Shown here: positions 12,901-22,466 of the stretch, piece after piece
How the letters are laid out: every line of letters starts with the position of its first letter
How positions within the stretch are numbered: position 1 is the stretch's first letter
Program-made: the position numbers and the translations under genes
Origin: Albifimbria verrucaria
Taxonomy: Eukaryota > Ascomycota > Sordariomycetes > Hypocreales > Stachybotryaceae
NCBI GenBank assembly: GCA_020081605.1
Contig: JAHREC010000062.1
Coordinates: 4,025,758-4,089,757 of the forward strand
Reading direction: 5' to 3'
Length of the DNA stretch: 64,000 nucleotides
The notes under the pieces: generated by a model
Told to the model about the DNA's origin: nothing
What the model saw: the letters and a program-made list of their open reading frames with translations, nothing else
Databases searched by the model: none

Positions 12901-14161
12901 TTCATCTGCACCGCTTAACAAACGAAGCATTCGAACACAAAGTCTTGCCTCTCAAAATACACAAAAGTCCAACAACAAATCGTTACGCTCCTCAAAGTCT
13001 GGGCCACCATGGACGCCGCAGACACCAAGTAGACCATCATGGTCCAGCCAAGTCCAGCCAGTGTTACGGACACCATCCTCGACAAGCGCATCCAAACGAG
13101 CCAGTGTAACGACAAACCCATTGCAACCGGTAGCTAGTGACAGTGTAGCGTTGCGCGCGGCTGCCATAATGGATGCCGAGAGACAACAGCAGGCAAATAT
13201 TGAACCAAATTTCACACGGCCAGTCTACAAACCGCCCGTGCCTGCAAAAAGACCGACGTGGAATGCAAGTTCGGAGATGAGTCAATGAAGAACCCGCCCA
13301 GTCTTGGCACCATGATACCGTACCCGGAACAGCCTCCCATCGCACATCACTTGAACCTCCCCGACCCACGTCATCGAGTTCACTGCGTCCTCCTTATGAG
13401 GATGCATTAGGACAGCCTATCCCTGGAGCTACAACGCCCATACCTCGTCCTAGCAGCACGAGCATTCTTCATGCTCAAATCAGAAGTCTCCAACGCCAGC
13501 TAGACTCCAAAATCGATGAAGCGGCGCAGCTAAGAAGACAGGTGGAAGCGCAGGAGAACTCGGACATTGGTACATTGAGCGAGCAGCTGAGGGAGGCAAA
13601 ACGAGAAGTCGTCATGTGGAGGGAAAGGGCCGAGGCCGCAGAAAGGAGAGTCAAGGTGTTCGAAAGGTTCACGGCTAGACTCAGGGGTATCCGGGAGGCC
13701 GCAGCGGCGGCCGACGTGGGTGGCCCTGATGAAACTGCAACAGGCGGATGGCTTGAGAGACATGCGCCGCAGGCCGAGCCAGGCCCGCACCCGCACCAGC
13801 ATGTCAAAGCTAAAAGCAGGGGACTTGCCAAAAGCGGCAGCGGGGACGACATGAGCGACGACTCGGGCAGGACGGAAGACGCTGGCATTGTCACGGCGCG
13901 CATTCGGAAGTGCCTACACGGGGATCTGGCAAGGGCAACGACAGCCTGAGCTCGTCAGGGGACGACGACGTGGTGGGCCTCGACGGCGCGGCGAGTCTCA
14001 GGGGCGCTAGGTCGAGGGACATCAGCCGGAGCGCGGTGGAGATTTGGATCGCTGCGCAGGAGCTGCTTTATATGGACGACGATAGTCTTCACGGGGTGGA
14101 AGGGTTTTCTAAGGGATGGCGGAGAGGTAATGGGCAAAGAGTTGGGGGCGAGGGATGCTGA
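9924..14161 (+). CDS. Large RhoGAP-domain protein with C-terminal coiled coil
   Basis: Predicted GTPase-activating protein for a Rho-type GTPase, so a regulator of polarity or the actin cytoskeleton. Exons: 9924-10199, 10251-10298, 10354-14161 (about 1380 aa). The RhoGAP domain spans roughly residues 160-420. The catalytic arginine sits in TRGLFRIPGS; SLALLDAFVAIH and LMGYHALGIVFGPLL are further domain blocks. A long disordered Ser/Pro-rich middle follows, then a coiled coil (LHAQIRSLQRQL through REVVMWRERAEAAERRVKVF) and the tail SAVEIWIAAQELLYMDDD. Apparent frameshifts: at GGGG 10852-10855 and GGGGG 11510-11514 (two bases short or one extra), CC 11547-11548, around 13275-13290, and GGGG 13920-13923. 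The domain reads correctly across each one, so it is probably one intact gene. I cannot assign the Rho partner. Confidence 0.8.
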
Positions 14162-14419
14162 AGGGATGGGCGGAAGGGAGCCGTGGATGGGTGAGCCTGG
14201 GCATATCGTTAGGTGTTTGTAAGACCACTTAGGACAAGTCGAGCAGGAGGCGCGGGTTTGGTTGGAAGGTTTGTAAATTTGTAGGTTGGCATAAACTATA
14301 TGGCCTTGGGAGTCCTCATCCACCCATCCATCATAGGGCATACAAGGTCGTAATCCATTATCATGCCGATTCTCATCTGTGACAAGTCATTAAACCTCGT
14401 TAGGCTTCCTGAAAGCCCG

Positions 14420-15005
14420 TTAAGCCCCATCACGATCAATCTGCAGGGGATTAGAGTCCTGGGGTAAACGCTTGATACGCCATCTACCCGCATTGTCCAG
14501 GTCCATGGCAACGCTGATTCTACCAATGCCGTCGATGAGGGCGTCAAGAAGCTCTGAGTCAACAGGTGTCGTGGAGGGGGATTTCGGTGACGAGGGTCCA
14601 ACGAAGGGGATGAGGAGAAGGCCTGGGTTGGCGAGGCAGGGGACCGTGGGGATTCAGCAAAGCTTGGTTGGGAGGGCGTCGAGGCGGCCGTGTAAGGCTG
14701 CGCGGAGGGATATAGGTGGAAGGAGGGGGTGTCGGTTGGGGAAAGAGAGGGTTTAAGGATGGGGGCGTTTGGGTCGCAGGGATGAGAATAGGGGATGCGA
14801 AGAATGCGGACTCGACAGAGGATGAGAGGGAGGACACGTGTGAGACGTCTTCTTGGTCGGAAGAAGTGGCATGAGCGGTGGGAAGAGCGTCGTCGGACGC
14901 AGAAGAAGGCGGGTGGACGTGGGAGATGCCCGGGGTTTCGTGCGGGTACTCGTCTTCCGAGACAGTCGGGGAGGGCTGCTCGGGCTGCTGCTGCGGCCAG
15001 ACCAT
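14420..15005 (-). CDS. Conserved-looking proline/serine-rich protein of unknown function
   Basis: I do not recognise this protein. From ATG 15005 it begins MVWPQQQPEQPSPTVSEDEY, continues Pro/Ser-rich, and ends with a folded-looking segment, ELLDALIDGIGRISVAMDLD then RWRIKRLPQ, and stops at 14422-14420. Two one-base losses (near 14715 and near 14600) are needed to join the three frames; the restored length is 195 aa. The frame is also open upstream from 15005 to the RPA3 stop codon at 15080-15078, in the same frame. The ORF starts only 72 nt after RPA3 on the same strand, leaving little room for its own promoter. It could be a separate gene, a second cistron, or a readthrough or alternative-splice extension of RPA3. 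Confidence 0.5.
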
Positions 15006-15077
15006 GACCACACGCGGTGGATGGATGGGCAGGGTCAGCTGGGCGGCGCGGCGGGCTTGATCTGGCGCGAGGGGCAG

Positions 15078-15638
15078 TCACTGGTCGAAGACGAAGATGT
15101 CCTTGCAGCGGTGGGTGGCCTCGACGACGGAGGCATAGAGAGAGAGGTCTGGGGAGTGGGGTTTAGTGGGATGAGATGAGACGAGGCCGGGTGGTAGGAG
15201 AGGTGGACTGACCAACGTCGGAGCCCAAGTCTTGGGCGCTGAGGACTTTGATGGAGAGGTCGGGGTTGACTTTACCGACTACCTGGACAGCGTTGCCGTT
15301 TGTGAGATGAGCGTCCTAGGTAGGAGGAGGATGATTAGCATGAGTCGGCAAAGAACAGATGTGGTGTAGTATAGTTGAATTGTGGCGGTGGCCTGGCAAG
15401 ACAAGACAAGACAACGAAACAAGGGTGCAGGCCTTTGGAGGAAGAGGTGCAGGAAGAGGCGCAGGCGGAACACGGAAAGACTTACGCGGTTGAGGATGAG
15501 GGTGACGGCGCCGTCAGAGTCGATGATGGCCTGGTCTCCGCGGAGTTGGGTGACCTTGCCTACGAGGGTGACATGGCGGCCATTGAAGCTGTCGAGGTAG
15601 GGGGCAGTGATGCGGGGAGCTGAGACCTTGGAGTCCAT
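15078..15638 (-). CDS. Replication protein A subunit 3 (RPA14-like OB-fold)
   Basis: Smallest subunit of the RPA single-strand DNA binding complex, used in replication and repair. Exons on the minus strand: 15638-15486, 15315-15213, 15148-15078 (108 aa, no frameshift). N-terminal RITAPYLDSFNGRHVTLVGK, then VTQLRGDQAIIDSDG, VQVVGKVNPDLSIKVL and a C-terminal helix VVEATHRCKDIFVF match the single OB-fold of the family. The first intron is 170 nt, long for this window. The ATG at 15638 is the first one consistent with the family length. The gene diverges from the bZIP gene. Confidence 0.88.
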
Positions 15639-15941
15639 GGTTGGCGGGCGAGTTGGTAGATAGGTAGGTCGGTAGGCCAGTGAGCAGGGGTTATGCGCGA
15701 GTGAGCGTGCGTGGTCGTGCAGAATTAGAGAATGAGCGAGTGAGGGCGAGGATGCGTGTGAGCGTGTAAGTGGGTGTGAGCGTCGACGGGTGCAGGGACA
15801 AGGGTGGGTGGCCCGGCTGGGAGATCTGGGGTTTAAGAGATGGTCGTCTGATGTGCAGAAGCAGACCAGACACGGTAGGTGGCGCACCGGGGCTGAGACC
15901 GAGACTGAGATGGGGAGCGAGAGCCTGATGATGGTATTCCC

Positions 15942-15957
15942 TTTTTTTTTTTTTTTT
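15942..15957. repeat. Homopolymer of 16 T
   Basis: Longest homopolymer in the window. It shows that long A/T runs were not collapsed entirely by the assembly. Confidence 0.95.
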
Positions 15958-16510
15958 GCCCCTGAAGATAGAAGGGGAGGTTTATCAAGTGATTGGGCTT
16001 GTTGACGATGGCTGGCGGCAGCGGTGGTGGTTGATGGTGAGGTGATAAGAGAAGAGAGAAAGAGAGACGTGATCACTCTACGCGTCTGCTGAGTCAAGGG
16101 TTGACGTTGGTAACGCGCACTCACGTGATGCTACGCCACAGCCAATCACAGGCGCTGGACTGGCTCCGGAGCCAAACCCGTCACTCATGAGTGGCTTCTC
16201 CACTTGAAGCCTGGCTTATTATCCTGTCATCCCATCCTGTCCCATCCTATCCCCACGGCCAGCCCCCACCAAAGCTCAGTTCCAACGTCCATGACGAAAT
16301 GACCCAGCTCGGCATCCATCGCCTTTTTCATTTCTTTTCCGACCTCAGCTACTCCGTGCAAAGGGAAACACTTCCCAATCAACCTGAACCGCCTGCAGTG
16401 TGGTATCGACCCGTCCCGTCCGTCTTCCCCGCTCTCTTGGATGCTACAGTAGGAGATAACAGGAGGCCACCAGCAGCCCCTCCTCTTCTCTCTTCTCTTC
16501 TCTCCATTCC

Positions 16511-16542
16511 ATCGCATCGCATCTCATCGCATCGCATCGCAT
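16511..16542. repeat. ATCGC pentamer tandem repeat
   Basis: Six imperfect ATCGC/ATCTC units. Confidence 0.8.
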
Positions 16543-17344
16543 GTCTCGAATCATCTACGCTGACCTTGCGAGAAGCTCGCCTACCTTTCTCTGTTCGCCC
16601 TGACGGAAGGAGGAAAAAATACTCGCTCGCCCTCCGCTTTCTTTTCTTTTTCTTTTTATTTATTTATTTAATTTTCCTTTCTTTTTCCTCATCCTGTCCA
16701 TTCTCCACCTTTTCATACACACCATCACCTATTATCCCACAAGCCCGCCAGCCTGTCTCAGACCTGCATCCAGGGGTCCTGGCCATTCCAATGAAGACCG
16801 CCGCGCTGTCTCGCTGAGGATTGCTCGTTTCGTTGAGTTTTAGCTCCGACGACCTCGCAAGTTCCGCTGTCTGTGTCTCTGTCTTTGTCTTTGCCTCCGC
16901 TCTGCCTGCCTGCGCCGCTTCCATCTTACACGACCGTTGGATCAGGCAGCCCGCAGCAATCCGTCTTGCTTGGGAATTCCACCTCCTTCCGAGTCCTCGG
17001 TGGCAGACGCCGCCTCGGCACCTCTCGTCCAGTGTCACTTGATCTGGGCCACGTCCCAAGGCCTTGTCCTCGTCCTCGTCCTCGCCCAACGGTTTCGGTC
17101 TGGTCGCCAAACTCGAGCTGAAGCTTCATCTCCGCCCCAAACTCAAACTCCACCTCTCGTCTCTTCGCTTCTCCTCTTTTTCATTCTTCTTCAGCAACCT
17201 TAACTTCTAGACCCTGCATCTGCCGTGGAGCCGTTTTCGGAACTGAATCCACCCTCCCTGCAGCCGTACTCACCTTAGCCCTCCCGTCCCGCTGCGTCTC
17301 TTATAACCACCCACAGACGCGCCCCTATCCACATCGAACTCGTC

Positions 17345-18280
17345 ATGTCACGCACAACCACCAAAATGTTCGCTCATCAAGGTGGCATGGCAGATCCCTC
17401 CTACCGTCGCCTGGTCATGACACGGCAGGTTGGTCCACCGGCGGCCCAGACACCCCCATCTTCCACATGCCCAACGCTGCGAGCTGGGACCACAGTCATT
17501 ATCCGGGAAGCTCATTCTCCAGCAATGACGAGTCACACCATGAATCGCTCCCACCAAGCTTTGTATATCAAAATGGTGTCAGCCCTTCCCCAGGAGAGTG
17601 AGCTTCTCGGGTCGCACGCCAAGAACCACCGCCGGCGACTTAACTTCGCCAGCGCCCTATATAAAACAAAGTCCCGAGCTTGTTTCTACGCGGGTCAAGC
17701 CCTCCTTCGAATTCAAACACCCAGATCCTCCAAAACCAATCCAAAAACGAAAGGCCAAACCCCGTGGAACCCCCAAAGAAGGAGACGGCAGGCGGCGGCG
17801 GTGGTGGCGGTGGCACCAAGCGCACTAAATTCCTTGAGCGAAACAGGCTCGCCGCGTCCAAGTGTCGTGAGAAGAAAAAGGTGTGGCTTCATGAACTCGA
17901 GGAAACCAAGATGGAGCTTGAGATCCGTCACAAGGGCTTGCGCGAGGAATACGAAACCCTTATGGAAGAAGTTACCAGGATTAAGAACTCTCTTGTCAGC
18001 CACGCCTGCTGCAGTGACCCCAGGATCGACAGCTGGATTCGGAACGAGGCTCAGAGTTTTGTCAAAAGGGCAGCAGAGCGGCCGTTGACTCCGTGCAGCA
18101 GCAGCCCTTCACGAGGTGAGGACGTCCCATATCACCCACTATCTCCTTCCTCTTGATCTCTCTTGTACTCATCAATTTTCTTTTCAAGATTATAGCTTTG
18201 AGAGAATGGAGTCTCCTGCATACGAAGCAGGAAGACCTTTGAAGAGAAGAAGCATTAACTCTCGACCACATGCCGGATGA
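17345..18280 (+). CDS. bZIP transcription factor (ATF/CREB-like basic region)
   Basis: DNA-binding regulator. Exon 1 is 17345-18115, the intron 18116-18188, and exon 2 18189-18280 ending SINSRPHAG (about 288 aa). The basic region is KFLERNRLAASKCREKKK, with the N-x(7)-R/K signature, followed by a short leucine zipper region (LHELEETKMELEIRHKGL). A Gly-rich linker precedes it. The N-terminal half contains GPDTPIFHMPNAASWDHSHY and SFSGRTPRTTAGDLTSPA, which are continuous only if one C is added at 17410-17411 and one at 17588-17591. A third shift lies at 17770-17777 (CCCCCAAA; two bases short or one A extra). ATG at 17366 is an alternative start. Resembles fungal stress-type ATF factors, but I cannot assign the orthologue. 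Confidence 0.8.
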
Positions 18281-18446
18281 TCTCTCCGATTAACTAAGAT
18301 CGCCATACCTGTAGATAAACCAAGGACCAAAAAAAAATATAATAAAATCTCTCAACAAGAATAACCATCCCTTCGCCGCGGAACTCGAGGCGGCATCAAC
18401 AAAAAGAAGAAACGGTTCTCAATCGAAGAATGGGAAGATAGGAAAA

Positions 18447-18529
18447 GCCCGATGCGGGGTCGAACCCGCAACCTTGAGATTGTGAACTCTGGTAAGAGTC
18501 TCACGCTCTACCGATTGAGCTAACCGGGC
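18447..18529 (-). tRNA. tRNA-Lys (anticodon CUU) with 12-nt intron
   Basis: Read on the minus strand: acceptor GCCCGGU/AUCGGGC, D arm GCUC...GAGC, anticodon stem UGAGA/UCUCA with loop CUCUUAA, and T arm. A 12-nt intron (18481-18492 on the plus strand) interrupts the loop one base after the anticodon, the standard position. The T loop as given has six bases. Adding one C to the CCCC run gives the normal seven-base TTCGACC loop, the same one-base loss seen in neighbouring protein genes. A TTTT pol III terminator follows at 18446-18443. Confidence 0.93.
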
Positions 18530-19361
18530 AATTGATTGTGAAGGCGGCTGGCCTTCAAGGAAAAGATATGCGACGATGCCGGTGTAATCATCATGGGCCG
18601 AACAACACAATGCTGCATGGCCTCGCTCGTCGTTGGTTTTTAGGAAAGGAAAACAGGCGGTGGATTTTTAAATGGATGGAACAAAATATCAGTCGGCGAG
18701 TCATGGCTAGGCTCTAGCCTGGCCGCACTATAATGGGTTGGCAACACGGTGTGCTTGTCAAGATTTGGCGTCTCGCATGCGAAGTTATTATTTGGGAACG
18801 GCGTCTTTACGGAATTCACTGGGTGGGAGGCACTCTGATTTGAGAATGGGTAGGTAGATCTGTGCATTTGCCGTTGCATCGCGGCGTTTGTTCTGTTGTT
18901 CTGTGGAACAGGGGTGTCATTTTGATAGCTCGGTCGTTACGTAGTCAACTAGACGCCGTTGAGTCACCTCCATGGATGGGTTTATGTATTTAGGATCGTA
19001 AAGTTGGTCTTGAGTTACTACATGGAATGTGCTTTTCATATTACATGACTTCAAATCGCACGGTGGTCGAGTTGTGGTCTTGTTGCTCTTTGTAAGTTGT
19101 GAAAAGGGGTGAATTCATACCACTTCCGCGGTCAGATATTTTACGTCAACTACAGATAATCTAGTTCATCACAATTCACAATCACCAACCCACAAAGACT
19201 TCCGCGTCGGAGAAAACCAGGTTTGATAATACAAGAGCCCGCCTAATCTTACAGAGCGGCCGCAAATCTAGCGTGGCGACAACTAAACAGGCAGAGACAG
19301 AGGTATATATACACAGATTGTACACACACGCGCGCGCAACGCCATCCAAAACACCCTCCGA
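18530..19361. other. Intergenic, tRNA-Lys to mL38
   Basis: No gene seen. Contains an ACAC/GCGC dinucleotide stretch near 19322-19337, in the mL38 3' region. Confidence 0.5.
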
Positions 19362-20777
19362 TCAACGCCTCTTGGTCCAGCCGCGCGCGTTGGACAGGCC
19401 GCGGATGCGCTTGGTGTACTTCCACAGGTGGCGGTACTTGGGGCCCTGGCGCTTGGCTTCCCAACCGCGGGCCTTCTTCGGGGCTTGAGGCTGTGGACGC
19501 GGGCGGTGCGGAACTCGACGTCGGCGCCGGGGAGGTTGTGGCGGGCCATGACGGCGGCGGTGTTTTCGTCCCAGATGGTGCGGAACATGTTGAAGCCGAA
19601 GGGCTGCAGGCTGAACTTGTCCCGGAGGGACTTGAGGGAGAAGCCGTCGCGGGAGGCGTACAGCTCCTTGAGCTTGGCCACGTCGACGGTGGTGCCGGGC
19701 TTCTGCTCGAGCAGGTAGATGCCCATGCGGTGGTAGGGGCGCCCTTCTGGGCGAAGGCGGGCAGCCAGGGACGGCGAGCTGGTCGTCGGCCTTGACGCGG
19801 CTGAGAGGCAGGGAGGTCTGCGTGGGGCTGATGGGGATGTTGGCGGCCAGGTAGTGGCAGCGCTTGGAGAAGGCGTTGGCGTCGACATCGGGGACATCGG
19901 CGTCGACGACGACGACGGTGACGAGGCGCTCGCCCTTGTCGAAGACCTGGACGCGCAGGCGTGGGGGTTCTCGCTGACGGCGCTGTCGACAACCTCGCCA
20001 GGGGCACCTTGAGCGAGCGGAAGTAGAGCTGGACGTCGGCGGTGGGGTCGAGCTTGGGCAGGACGTCGGGGACGATGTGGAACTGCTTTATACGCTGGGC
20101 GATGAGGCGGTAGTCGTAGGAGCGCCACTTCTTTTCGGCGTAGTGGCGGTAGATGGGCTTGTTCATGTCGCCTGGGAGGGAGTGGTTAGCTGGCGGTGCT
20201 TCGATGGGATAGAAGAAAAGCAAAGGCTCGATTGAGCAGAGTGTAGCGTAGACATACCCAGACCGTCCTCAAACCGCTTCTTCACCAAGGGATCGTTGAT
20301 GTCGGCGAGGATCTTCAGCTCGTCGACGTATCTCCGCAAGCTCGACAGGCGGGTGTCCTTCATCTTCTGGCCGCCGTTGATGTCGGCCGGGTCCCTGGCC
20401 TGGAGAGCAGCGATTTTGGCGAGCTCCTTCTGGATCTTGGCGAGCTTCTCGAGACGATCGGCGGCGAGGATCTTGCGGGCCTCCTGGAAGGCCTGGTAGG
20501 GCAGGTGCTCGAAGGGGATGTTGGTGGGAGAGGTGCGCAGGGCGACGCGGCGACGACGCGAGCCGACGGGCATCTTGCCGGCCTTCATGAGCTGGGACTC
20601 GAACTCGGGGAGGACGGTGTTGGGGTCGAGGTCCAGGGGCGAGGGCTGGCTGGAGGCGGAGGCAGATGCAGACGCATCTTGCACCTCGGCCGGGCGGGCG
20701 ACACCGGTGGTGAAGGACCGCACGGGCAGCCGCAATTGCCGGGCGAGCGGCCGGGCGACCGCCTGACAGCGCGACAT
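19362..20777 (-). CDS. mrpl35: Mitochondrial large-subunit ribosomal protein mL38 (MRPL35; PEBP-like)
   Basis: Structural protein of the mitochondrial 54S subunit with a phosphatidylethanolamine-binding-like fold. Exon 1 is 20777-20258, the intron 20257-20172 and exon 2 20171-19362; restored length is 444 aa. The N-terminus is a typical mitochondrial presequence (Arg/Ala/Ser-rich: [13 protein letters not shown]). Conserved blocks are [39 protein letters not shown] and [20 protein letters not shown]. Exon 2 has five apparent one-base losses, each a C run on the coding strand (plus-strand G runs 20001-20004, 19963-19967, 19768-19770, 19736-19739, 19480-19483). Adding one base at each gives one continuous family protein ending ARGWTKRR. 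Shares a 305-bp divergent promoter region with uL4m. Confidence 0.9.
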
Positions 20778-21082
20778 GGCGAATTGGTGATTTGGGGAGG
20801 GAGGGTGGAAGCTGTGCGAGGTGTGAGGCTCGATGGACAGCGTCTGGCGCTGGAGAGGAAGAAAATTGCTGCACGCGACGTTTGGGGCCGCCCCACAAAA
20901 ACTTTTCGGGGTCCGGGACGGCAATTTTCCATGCAACCCTCTGATCTGAACTGAACTGAACCTCCAATTGAGCTTTCACCAGCAAACCACACAACCAACG
21001 CCGCCGCCGCCGCCCCTTCTTTCTCTCCCGCCATTCCTCCCTGCGTCTCCTCCTCGCTCGCGTCGAGCCGAACTGCAGGACA
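20778..21082. promoter_or_regulatory. Bidirectional promoter region mL38 / uL4m
   Basis: Only 305 bp separate the start codons of two mitochondrial ribosomal protein genes transcribed away from each other. It must hold both promoters. It contains pyrimidine-rich leaders but no motif I can name. Confidence 0.6.
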
Positions 21083-22213
21083 ATGGCTTCCAAGGGCTTG
21101 GGCTGCGTCGCCGAGGCGATGGGCGCCCTGAGGATATCCGCTGCGACAAAGGTACGGTTGGCAAATTCATCACCACGGAGCCTCAATTCGATCTGCTGGG
21201 ATGGACTTGGCATTTAACCATTTTACTTGTGCTGGGATACTAATTCTTTGGACAGTCTTCTGCAGTCCCCAGGACGTTCGCTCGCTCAATGGCCACCGAG
21301 GCCCCCGTCAAGACCATCACAAAGTCGGCGTCTGAACCGCAATCCATCCTCGAGTCTTGGAACCCTGGTATGCAACGCTCCTCTCCTCTTTCTTGCTGTC
21401 AAAAAACAATCTCAACTAACTCTCTTCCTCCCAGTCTCCACCGTCCCCGTCTCTGTCCACCGCTTCCCTCCCTCGAACCCGTCTCCTCGAGCAGTACTCC
21501 GTCCAGCACCTCTACCTCCCCTCCGCCGCGACCTCCTCCACCTCGCCGTCGTCTACGAGGGCGACATGACGCGCCAGGGCACCGCCTCCACCAAGAACCG
21601 CTGGGAGGTCGCCGGCTCCCACCGCAAGATCCGTCCCCAGAAGGGCACCGGTAACGCCCGTCTCGGCTCGCGCCAGAGCCCCATGCTGCGCGGCGGTGGA
21701 AAGACCTTTGGCCCCAAGCCCCGCGACTTCGCGACCCGCCTCAACCGCAAGGTCTACGACAAGGCCTGGCGCACCGCCCTGAGCTACCGCTACCGCCGCG
21801 GCGAGCTCGTCGTCTGCGAGGACGGCATGGAGGTCGCCCTGCCCGCCGACTACGACCGCATCCCTACCGGCGTGACCAAGGACGGCCTGCACGAGGCCTA
21901 CGTCAAGAAGTACATGGAGGGCGTCCTCGGCGCCGTCGGCCTGGGCCGCGACGACGGCCGCACCCTCTTCGTCACCGCCGACCGCCGCGACGTGCTGTTC
22001 GGCGCCATGGAGCAGCTGCCCTGGGAGGGCCGCGCCATGGACCAAGACGACGTCGACGTCAAGGACCTGCTCGGCATGGGCAAGGTCGTCATGGAGAGGA
22101 GCGTGCTGAAGGAGCTCATCGAGCGCCACCAGAGCGACCTCGTCAGCAGGATTTTCGTGAGCGGCATGCCGAATCTGGGGCCGGCCATTGGCGAGAAGGT
22201 GTTGGGCAACTAA
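21083..22213 (+). CDS. yml6: Mitochondrial large-subunit ribosomal protein uL4m (YML6/MRPL4)
   Basis: Core L4-family protein of the mitochondrial ribosome exit tunnel. Exons: 21083-21151, 21256-21367, 21435-22213 (320 aa restored). The N-terminus is presequence-like (RTFARSMATEAP). L4 blocks: LLHLAVVYEGDMTRQGTA, WEVAGSHRKIRPQKGTGNAR, SPMLRGGGKTFGPKPRDF and the tail VSRIFVSGMPNLGPAIG. Three one-base losses at 21466-21468, 21485-21486 and 21518-21521 cancel out, so the frame stays open but about 18 residues between them read as nonsense. Adding a C at each gives a natural sequence (HRFPSLEPVSLEQYSVQHLY). Confidence 0.9.
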
Positions 22214-22466
22214 GCAGAGGGCGAGGGGAGAATTTGTACACTAGACTAGACATTTGTATCATTGTGTATATGCTATTGAATAAGAGGACGGCTTCACAAT
22301 TTTCATTTTTATTTTTATTTTTACATTGATGTTTTATATTTTGCGTCAGAGCCGGGTTGCATCTGACGATTTGCTTCCGTCTATCTATGGTGGGTATCTT
22401 CTATATCTACATACATTACAATATCCGGCTTCCACCCATTTTATCCATCAACTCTCCTCACGCCTC

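Larger units (their letters stand above)
15639..17344. other. Divergent intergenic region RPA3/bZIP
   Basis: About 1.7 kb with a 16-T run, pyrimidine-rich tracts and a CATCG pentamer repeat. A long open frame at 16191-16817 has CT-repeat composition and no recognisable domain. Likely promoters and the long bZIP 5' leader. Confidence 0.6.

Noticed and set aside
14472..15179. Plus-strand open frames opposite RPA3 and the Pro-rich ORF
   Set aside because: Arg/Gly-rich shadow frames of GC-rich coding sequence on the minus strand.
16191..16817. 208-codon open frame between RPA3 and bZIP
   Set aside because: CT-rich, repetitive and without domain; it contains the ATCGC repeat and a polypyrimidine tract typical of a 5' leader.
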